From Byssothecium circinans (taxonomy: Eukaryota > Ascomycota > Dothideomycetes > Pleosporales > Massarinaceae), in assembly GCA_010015675.1 (NCBI GenBank), contig ML976993.1:554608-618607 (forward strand): a DNA stretch of 64,000 nucleotides, read 5' to 3'. Both the position numbers and the translations under genes were made by a program. Below, piece by piece: positions 55,857 through 64,000 of the stretch; the stretch's first letter is position 1; every line of letters starts with the position of its first letter. The notes under the pieces were generated by a model. The model did not search any database and was not told the DNA's origin. It saw only the letters and a program-made list of their open reading frames with translations.

Positions 55857-56770
55857 ATGCGGTCTTTTACCACTCTTCCGGTTTCTCTTCTCTTCTACGT
55901 CCTGGCTCAGGGCGCGGAACAGAAATGCTACGGCCTCCTTGGTAATGAACTGGACAGCACGTATGCGCCCTGCAAATCATCGACCAAACACAGTGGATGC
56001 TGCGCTATCCGCCGTCCCGTCGGCTCTGTGGACATATGCCTGGATAATGGACTGTGCATGGCGACGAACGATGAGTATATGGGATCTATCTGGCAGAAAG
56101 GATGTACCGACCCCACTGGCAAAGATCCCGGATGTCCGAAGCTATGCCCAGATGGTAAGTCCTCTGCTACGATTCTGGATGAACAAAGGCTAACTGGAAT
56201 CCAGTGACGGACGATTTCGCCGGCGGCAAGAAGGCCCACGCGTGGAACATCCAGATGTGCGATTTCGGCTCCTACTGCTGCCGCGGAGTCGACGACCGCT
56301 CCAACTGCTGCAACAACGCCACGGCACCAAAGATTAAAACGACCTTCCTCGGTGCTTTTCAATTCGAAACGTCCACGGCAGGTGTCTCGTCTACCCTAAC
56401 ACCCACCACCGCAACCGCAACACCGGCAATACCGACTACCACCCCAGCCATCAATGCCCCTCAAGTCGCTGGTACCGCAGTATCCACCGGCGCACCTTTC
56501 GCTATCACGCCCACCGATCTTCCCAGCCTATGTGCGGCCGAAAAGCGGAAAATCGCCAGCACGGTCGGTGGGGCTGTTGGAGGCATCATGGGTGCGGCTA
56601 TCATTGGCCTACTGGCCGTCATGTTCTGGATGCATAAGAAAGAGAAGAGGCAGAGGAGGCTGAAGGAACATTATGAGGCACAGTCGTATACGCACCGGCC
56701 CGGGCCGGTGACGGTGGTTTATGAGAAAGAGAGCGAGGAGGTGGGGAATGAGGTTGATGATCTGATGTGA
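55857..56770 (+). CDS. Cys-rich single-pass membrane protein of a conserved fungal type
   Basis: Exons 55857-56154 and 56205-56770 (intron 56155-56204, GTAAGT donor, CTAAC branch, CAG acceptor) give 287 aa. I chose the start at 55857 rather than an in-frame ATG at 55770 because it begins a clean signal peptide (MRSFTTLPVSLLFYVLAQGA). The ectodomain is Cys-rich: KCYG, APCKSS, SGCCAI, DICLDNGLC, KGCTDPTGKDPGCPKLCPD, MCDFGSYCCRG and SNCCN. A Thr/Pro/Ala-rich stalk of about 60 residues, probably O-glycosylated, leads to one membrane helix (VGGAVGGIMGAAIIGLLAVM) and a basic then acidic cytosolic tail. The layout resembles fungal wall-sensor-like proteins, but no named family was recognised. Confidence 0.75.
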
Positions 56771-57560
56771 TGGAAGTAAGAGTGTGAGTGTTGAGGAGGG
56801 AGCGGGGGATGATGGAGATAAAGGGATCATGGCGTAATGTAGAATCTGTAATGATGGGATGGATATAGATTGGGGATTTTGATGTTTTTGGGCTTTGGGA
56901 TATAGTGCATCTTGGTATACCCTTCTCTTTTGCTTTTTGGGATAGTCCGTTGACGGGGACGACGTGTAGTAATATGTTGTCTATCTATGCGGATTCGGTA
57001 TTTCTTTTTTGTGCTTTCGTGGTTCTTTTGCGAGGGAGACTGTACCAACCTCGTTTGACAATAATCAACATCCTGGAAGCGCGGCACAGGAGTGTGGGAG
57101 AATGGGGTTTTGGATGGCTGAATGCCCGTAACAACGCAGCTTCCCATCTTGGGGACTGCTTTCGTTCCGACCAGCTAACTAGATAGAAGCTGCAGCGGCG
57201 AGCGCTCTTTACCGTCGAAGCGGCTTCCTGATCATCTCATGTTTCTCGTTTCTCATCACTGGGAAGTACATAGAACAGAAATACCTCTAATGTGCTTTCT
57301 TCATGGGCTTTTTAACTAGTAACTTGTTATAGAGGATTTCCTTCCTTCCCTTTACCTTTACTAGTTGCCCAGGCCCAACTACGCGCTTCTTCACCAGCTA
57401 TCCTTACGAATCTCGCAAGTTGGAGCTGTAGGAATATGTGCGATCGCCTAAGAAGAAGAGGAGGCCATCTACGATCCATGGATGCATCTATTGCATCCTA
57501 TAAATACGAATGTAGGTAAGTAAGAAGCTCATCCCTCCCCAAGCCATCTAACCACCTAAT
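56771..57560. other. Gap between convergent genes
   Basis: 3' flanks of the membrane-protein and oxidase genes. No supported frame. Confidence 0.5.
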
Positions 57561-58857
57561 TTATAATTTAGCCTTCTCCCTCAAAATCTCCCCAACCAAC
57601 CTTTCGGCCTCCCACGCACTCCCAAAGCTACTCTGATACCCATACCCCCCATACCCGTAGCTATGCACCACCCACACATCCCCAATCCTCTCTTTCTCGA
57701 CTCGCGGACCACCCTTCCGCATCGGCCGCAAACCAACTCCATGTCTCACAATCGACAACTCACTCACCTTCCCCGTCTTCGGCACCAGCGCCGGACACAA
57801 GTCAACCGAACGCTGCATAATCCGCTGCGCGAGGTTCGGATCAGGCTGCGACTCCCAACTCCCATGCTGCAAACAACCCCCCAGAATCGTCCCCCCGCCC
57901 ACGGCGCGCTGCATGATATACGTAGCCTCATCGCTACCGTCATCCGTACCGCTGACAGTTACCATGACGCCCGGTTCATTCCTCACCAGCACGATTTGGC
58001 CGCGGCCCGGGTAGACGTTTGCATCTTGCACGCCGCCGAGGGTGGAGGCGGAGAGACCCGTGCAGTTTAGAACTATGGAGGCAGTGCCGCTGGAGTGGTG
58101 AGAGGGGGCGTCGGAGATGTGGGTTAGGATGCCGCGGGTTATAGTTACGTTTTGCTTTACGCACTGGCCGAGGAGGTAGGGGAGGTAGATTGCGGTGTTT
58201 ATGCAGACGCTGGTGAAGGAGGTGCCGGTGTTGCAGTCGGGTGGAAGGTCGGATTTAGGGAGGATGCGGAACTGAAGAGGTCAGTCGAGATGACTCACAT
58301 GTGTCCTCATATCCCAACGGACAGGCGTGAATGAAGGAAGTATCTCCAATCGAAAGGTGGCAGCTTACATCCGGTACGGTATCCTTGAACCACGCGTCTT
58401 CTCTGATCAGCTCTTTAAACCAGTCCCCTGTCGCCGTTCCCGCATCTTTCTTCCGCCCATAGATGACGGTGTGTTGATAGTGGATACCCGCTTCAGGCAC
58501 CTCTCTGCAGATACGGTCCAGTTCTGCCCAAGTGGCTTTTTCGAACTTTTGGAGGTTGCTGCCTGGGGTCCCGACGGGGAAGTAGTTGGCTCCCGCCCAT
58601 GGTGATGCGTATTCGATGTCATAATCCCCGGCTTTTAAGAGGTTAGGGCGTGTCCGGGTTGGTGTGTAGCGTGGGTTTATGAGACGGTTTCTTACGCATG
58701 TGCTTTGCTACGACTGTGATTGAGAGGTCTTTGTGTTTGGAGAGCACGAGGGCGGTTGTGAGGCCTATGATGCCGGCGCTACGTGTGAGGGTTCAGCATG
58801 TGGTACGGTTTGGTTGTTTAAAACTTACCCAACAATCACGACGTTTGTTGTTGTCAT
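57561..58857 (-). CDS. D-amino-acid oxidase (FAD-dependent, peroxisomal)
   Basis: Four exons, 58857-58829, 58778-58696, 58631-58369 and 58271-57561, give 361 aa, the usual length. Introns are 50, 64 and 97 nt. The first junction completes the FAD-binding motif VVIVGAGIIGLTTALVLS (residues 6-23). Next come GDYDIEYASPWAGANY, typical of D-amino-acid oxidases, SFTSVCINTAIYLPYL, and near the end IVRHGVGLRPMRKGG and VVHSYGYGGYGYQSSFGSA, which carry the substrate Arg and the Gly-rich FAD contact. The C-terminus is AKL, a type 1 peroxisomal targeting signal. The enzyme oxidises D-amino acids to 2-oxo acids with release of ammonia and hydrogen peroxide. Confidence 0.92.
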
Positions 58858-59668
58858 TATGAAGCACGGATTGGATTATTTATCTGCGTTCAAGATGTTG
58901 GGATGGTCCTGTTTCTCGACAACGAAAGTCCTGTGGACAGGCATCTCAATTACCGACCGCTGATTGGTCTCCACACCTCTCGGAGCGGGCACAAGACATC
59001 TGATCGACCGCTGGAGGCACGAGATAACGCGTGTTTATTTACACCTGCAACTGACTGGCTCAGCTGTTCTGCCCACGCCATATATAATATTCTCTGCAGT
59101 CTCAGGTCGCTTTCCGTTTGTTCTCACGCACCTTGGTGGCACGATCAGATCGCGGGCTTATTATCACCTCGCTATTTTGACTTCCTCTCAGCGGCCCGAC
59201 GAGCTAACAACAGAGCTGGTCTGTGACATCACCGAGGTACCGGTACAAATTTTTCTGGCCGTATCTTACCTTGCAGCCTTACCGCCTCTTCTACACGTCG
59301 ACAATACGCATTTACGACAATTGCATCCTCTTGCTCTGGTGCACGGCAACCTGTCATCGTGTGTGAGTCGTCTCGCACGTCTGACTAAGGCCGCCGCTGC
59401 TTTCTCCTGGTTCGTGTGCCTTGGCGACTATCCCTCTTTCGTCCTCCCTGAGCTTCACCTCGCGTCACCGAAAAACGATTTATTGTCCCATTCACGAGTG
59501 AGGTTCACCACCTCCACAGGCGGAACTTCACCAGGCAGCCGCCGCCGGACCGTACTTTGGCATCTTGTCATCCATGACAGACCACCTCGCCCGCTCCCAC
59601 CTGTTCTTTCCCTGTTCACTCCCGACTTGAAAACACCACTCGCGACCTTGCATCCACCAGCTGTCACC
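58858..59668. other. Upstream region of the oxidase and OTU genes
   Basis: A gap between divergent start codons. An open frame continues upstream of the OTU start to 58964, but its sequence has no family character, so it is taken as promoter and 5' leader. Confidence 0.5.
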
Positions 59669-60793
59669 ATGGCTCCCCGCAAGCAGCGAGCCAACTCGCC
59701 CGAGTTCCCCATACTGGAAGCAAACGGCCTGTATCCCAGCGAAATCAGAGGCGATGGTGAGTGCTAAATGTCCAATTTCGACGCGAATTGCTGCTGACTG
59801 AGGTAGGCAACTGCCTGTTCAACGCCCTCTCCGACCAGCTCTTCGGCCACCAGGAGATGCATGAAGTTCTACGCATATCCACGATAGAACACATGAAGGA
59901 CAACGCCGACTTCTACCGCCAGTACATGGCTGTCAACAATGTCCGCCGAAATCCCAAACGCAAGACGGCTGCTGCGTTGCATACTCGCATCGACACGAGC
60001 TCCTTCACAGAGGCAGACCTGCAGAAGCAGTTCGAAGAGCACGTCGAGAAGATGGGGCAGCCCGGCGAGTGGGCCGACAACATGGAGGTCTCCGCCTTTG
60101 CTTCTGCCCTCAACGTGCATGTCCGTCTGTGGCAGGCTGACTACACCCACCTCATCTCACCACGCTTCCATTACACCTCTGAAGATGACGAGGCTGTCGA
60201 TAACCGCCAAGTGCTCCACATCGCCTATCACGTAAGTAACCCTCACCATTACCACGTCGCAGACCTCAAGCTGACTCTTGCAGACATGGGAGCACTACTC
60301 CTCGGTACGCAACACTGCGGGCCCTCACACCGGCGAGCCCGCAGTCACCGTCATCCCAAAGCAAGCCACTGTTGCTTCTAGGAAGCGGCCCAGTCCCAGC
60401 GTCAGTGACGAGGACGAGATTCCGCGAGCGAGGAAGCGTCGCTCACCGCTCCCGCTTTTCGACTCAGACTCTACTCCGGAATGCACCGAGAGTTCATCGG
60501 ACGAGTCAAACGGTTCCAACCTGTCACAGGCACACCTTCACATACCGGATAGTGAGCAGGCATCAAAGCCACAGAAGCTCACCATCAAGCTACGCGGGCT
60601 ACGGACGACGGACCCGTCTGAGTCGCCAGAGCCCTTGACTGCCATCCCTCCACCAACCGCCACCACCACCCGACCCTCACCTCCCCCCACTACCGCTACG
60701 ATAGCCGCACCCACCTCTGAGGTCGTCGATCTCACATCGACTATGACCTCTACGCCGCGGCCGCCGGTAATCGACCTGACCTCTTGCGTGTGA
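59669..60793 (+). CDS. OTU-family cysteine protease (probable deubiquitinase)
   Basis: Exons 59669-59756, 59807-60231 and 60284-60793 give 340 aa. Introns are 50 nt (GTGAGT donor, CTGAC branch) and 52 nt (GTAAGT donor). The first junction completes IRGDGNCLFNALSDQL, with catalytic D29 and C32; the second completes HIAYHTWEHYSSVR, with catalytic H175. The segment WADNMEVSAFASALNVHVRL is the conserved central strand. The spacing matches the OTUD3-like branch. The C-terminal half is disordered, with basic patches (SRKRPSPSV, ARKRRSPLP) that could be nuclear signals, and two VDLTS/IDLTS motifs that resemble SUMO-interacting sequences near the end. Confidence 0.9.
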
Positions 60794-61450
60794 AGGCTGC
60801 AGCCTGACAACACGCAGCCTCACCAGCTCGCCTCACCCCCCGAGCTTCGAACACGATGATGAACGACGATGATACCCTATCGACGTATTTTGCATGCATA
60901 GCCTAGGCGCACATTCAGTTTCCCTCCTTCCTATATTGCATGAGGGCTTTGCTTTCACTTTGGTTTGCATAACATACGAGTATGACGGACATTTTGCATG
61001 GCCAGACAGGTGGGCACCAAAGTGCTTGGGCCTACACGATCCTGATTTGGCTTGGCGTTGGGGGTTATGTTTGCATCATCTTTTTCCCTCTCCTTACTTT
61101 CTGCATATATAGCTCGGTCGACGGATGATGGAAGGGCCGTAGCGAGACCAATTGTATACTTATCGCATGCCGGCTTGCAAGGTGATCGCTGTTATGGATG
61201 CTTTCGCTTGAGATGTGATTTAATGTGTGGAAGTGGTCATACATGCTGTGCTGTGATTCAATCGTGTCCACTTGACTTGTCCAACGCTCAACGTAGCGTC
61301 CCTTGCATCCATCTACCCCATTCCGCGCTCGTACAGTAAAGTAAAATCAACGCCCATGCAATGCCAACCCATCAAGCAACCCTACTCAAACAAAATCGAA
61401 GCGAAGAAGAAAGAAGAACAAGAGTAGGAGGAGGAAAAATAAACTACACA
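60794..61450. other. Gap between convergent OTU and TRS85 genes
   Basis: 3' flanks only. No supported frame or repeat. Confidence 0.5.
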
Positions 61451-64000
61451 TTAAGCTCCTCCCCCGGCCTCCGCCCCCTCGAAATTATCGTCCTTCCTCT
61501 CCAGCCTGGGGCTCAAAGGCGCAACATCCATCGCCAAAGCCGGCGCCACAGCCCCAATCAACGACTTCCGATGCGCCCTAGGACTCTTATCCAAGGTCTC
61601 CGTCGCGATCTCCACGACGCTGTGCTCCACCCCCAGCCCCAGCCCCGCGCCCTCCCCTCCACGTCCATGCTCCTCGTCGCCATCCCCTTGATCCACGAGC
61701 CCGCGATTCATAAGCCTCAGCCCCATGATCTGCTGCCTTAGATCATCGACGAAACCCCGCATCTCCACATACGGCAGACGCAGCGCCCCGCCATCTTCCC
61801 TCTCCCCCCTCGTCCCATACAGCACCAGCGCCGCCTCGAGGCATTTCTCCGCCTGCAACGCCTTCCCCAAGCGCCACCAGTTCTCGGCCGCCAGGACGGC
61901 CCAGAACGCGGCTTTGCGTCTCCGGGAGCCGAGCCGCAGCGCGCCGACGCCGGCGCGCACGGCGTAGCAGGCCGAGATGCGTTCGGTGAAGAGGCTCGCG
62001 CCCACGGCGCCCACGAGATGCATTTCCAGGATACGCGAGGCCCAGCGCGCAGCGTCGTCTGCGGCGGCGGGGCCGCGGAGACGCAGGAGCTCGAGGCCCA
62101 GCGCGAGGGTGCGCAGGGCGTAGTAGGGCGCTGCGCTGCGCTGGCGGTCCGTGTACGAGTACGACGCGGCCTCGATCCAGGCATCGATGTTTTCGACACG
62201 GGTCTTCGAGCCCGTGGGCCCTGTGATGGAGAGGGCGGATAGAGCGGCCATTTCGGCGGCGCCCGCGTAGTGGCGCCATGCTTTGTCGTTTTGGAAGTCG
62301 GTGCGTAAGATGTCGTAGGTGCTTAGGGCAAGCTTGTAGTCGCGCAGCATGAAGCAGTAATCGGCCAGTTTGCGCATGAGGGCTTCGGGCGCGTCGGGGC
62401 GGTAGAAGCCCTGGAGGCTGTCGTAGTTTGAGTTTGAGGACGTGGTTGACGAGGAAGAGGAGTTGCGCGAACTGCTGAAGGGCGTCCAGCGCTTGGAGAG
62501 CGACATGAAGCGGCCTGAGATGCCGCGGCGTCGGGCTAGCACTTGCTCGTTCCAGGTTGAGACTGCGCGTTCCATGTTGGGGACTATGGATTGCGCGACG
62601 AGTTCGCGGATGAAGGTGCGGAGGGCCGTGGTGTCCGAGTCGGGGAGGTAGGGGGTTGGGTCTGTGATTTCGTCGGCGACTTCTGGAAGAATGTTAGTTG
62701 GGAGAAGGGGATGGGGTGGATGGAGGTGTACCTCGCTTTTGGATCTCTGCTAGCTCTTCCGACGCAGACATCCATTCACAGGTTGGTAACCGCACGCTGT
62801 CGTCGTCTGAGGGTATGCATTGCTGGCTTTTTAATCGTAGTAGGTGGCAGTGTAGGCCGAAATGTCGTTTCATGGAGTCAAAGGTTTGATTTGATTTGGC
62901 AATGTCGCCTGTCTCTTCGTCGTGTATTAGGACGTAATAGCGGAGGAAGTCATTCTCCACCCACTGAGGGAACCTGAGATCGCCGTCGTGCTGTCTACTG
63001 TAGAGCCTTCTCAGCTCCTCTATTGGATTTGCGTTGCGCGATGAGATGGCGATGACGCCGGCAACGGGATGTGCGAAGGTTTCGTGTGGTACCAAGGGAA
63101 GGCCTGATAATAGTCGCCGCAGGTACAAGGTGTAGAAGGGTGAGGTAGAGCTTTCCTGGACCTGGGGCTGGCCTTGGTTGAGGTAGTCTGCCACCATGTC
63201 CTGGGTATTGAACTCGGAGTATTGCAGATGTCGATCCACCAGCTCTTCAATCTGATTTACGTCGCCTCCTACCCTCCGTGGCCGTATTGAGCTTGAGGAT
63301 ACTCTGCCACCCTCTCTTTTCCCATTCATTGAATCCCTGCCTGGCATAGATGGGAGTCCGAGTCCCTCATTCACCCCCACAAACCGCACGCCAAAGTCCT
63401 CATAGCTCTTGCTCGCACCCACGCTGTCCCGTATTGTGACTTTTCCCGGTACCGACTCCCCAAAGGGCCGCAAAAGTTGTAATAACCCTCCTTCAAAGCC
63501 CTTGCCCCGTATTAACTCTTCCGTCTCCTGGTCCGCCAGAACAACGACATGCGGCGCAAAAGCCCTCTGTATCAATGTCCTATGCTCATCCGACACCCCC
63601 GGCGGCAGACTCCCCGGCGTTCCTGCGCCATTCCTCAACGTCGAGCCTGAGAATATCGAGCTTGGGGCTACCGTAGCCGTAGGCGTCGCCGATCCGGAGC
63701 TCGGGCGCGAACCAGATAATGTGGCCGTAGACTCGAACAGCTTATGCAGCGACGGATTTGACGTCCGGTATGGCAGCGAGGAGAGCGAGGAGGCCGGCGA
63801 TGCGCGCTGTTTGGGCAGAATCATGGACGTCTCCAGGTCGGCGGGATACTTGGGGGGCTTGGGCGTGCCATCTTGCGGCGGCGTCATGGGGACGGAGGTG
63901 GAGATGGGGGGCTCGGGCGGTGCGCCCACGGGTGGTTTGTAGATGCGCACAGGGTTTCTGGGATCGCCGGCATGTATTCTGGCGAGAAATGTGCGGTTTT
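61451..64000 (-). CDS. TRS85: TRAPP III subunit Trs85/TRAPPC8, N-terminus beyond the window
   Basis: The gene runs off the right edge. Within the window, exons 64000-62732 and 62682-61451 (intron 62683-62731, GTACAC donor, CTAAC branch, CAG acceptor) encode about 833 residues. The frame stays open to the edge (RTFLARIHAGDPRNPVRIYK), so the ATG lies outside. Landmarks: AFAPHVVVLADQETEELIRG and LLQLLRPFGE, the opening of the Trs85 domain; LPLVPHETFAHPVAGVIAIS with WVENDFLRYYVLIHDEETGD; and, after the splice, EALMRKLADYCFMLRDYKLA with its TPR-like helices. Trs85 directs the TRAPP III exchange factor for Ypt1/Rab1 to autophagic and Golgi membranes. An internal Ser-rich linker and a charged C-terminus vary in the family. 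Confidence 0.88.

Noticed and set aside
61743..62279. Arg-rich minus-strand frames overlapping the TRS85 second exon
   Set aside because: They are out-of-frame shadows of a GC-rich coding region.

Overview
The window is nuclear DNA from a filamentous ascomycete (Pezizomycotina; Dothideomycetes is my guess). Genes are short, lie on both strands, and are interrupted by introns of mostly 47-97 nt with GTRNGN donors, CTAAC/CTGAC/CTAAT branch sites and YAG acceptors. About twenty-one protein genes can be modelled to exact exon boundaries; in each case the spliced exon lengths sum to a multiple of three and rebuild a recognisable protein family. No rRNA, tRNA or CRISPR was seen. All family assignments come from reading motifs by eye; no database was searched.

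Layout. 0-10.7 kb: a possible transposase tail at the left edge, an aminoglycoside-phosphotransferase-like gene, mitochondrial SHE9/MDM33, a seven-helix fungal rhodopsin-domain membrane protein, a small low-complexity gene, and a two-domain ABC ATPase of the YDR061W type. 10.7-13.9 kb: a gene-free stretch with dispersed, degenerate repeats, some still carrying splice-like signals. 13.9-29 kb: mostly housekeeping: a Zn2Cys6 transcription factor with Gln tracts, ASA1, a TauD-type dioxygenase, a small one-helix protein, the spliceosomal helicase PRP22, and the Golgi apyrase YND1. 29.4-30.7 kb: a complete Tc1/mariner element whose transposase frame is kept in length but carries ten stops. 30.7-33.9 kb: a glutamine amidotransferase-like gene and an MFS transporter sharing a 215 bp promoter.

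34-45 kb is the accessory part: AT-rich sequence, a small inverted-repeat element, a seven-exon NLR-type gene (HeLo-like N-terminus, NACHT, ankyrin repeats, 1572 aa), the broken 3' end of a pogo/Fot1-type transposase, a compact protein kinase, and a HET-domain gene. NLR and HET proteins are the two classic families of fungal non-self recognition and regulated cell death, so this cluster is the best candidate for an interesting system here.

46-64 kb returns to conserved genes: DIB1 (U5 snRNP), SUV3 (mitochondrial RNA helicase) divergent from SEC1 (exocytosis), a SET-domain protein with a signal-like N-terminus, a Cys-rich single-pass membrane protein, a D-amino-acid oxidase ending in a peroxisomal signal, an OTU-type deubiquitinase, and TRS85 (TRAPP III) running off the right edge.
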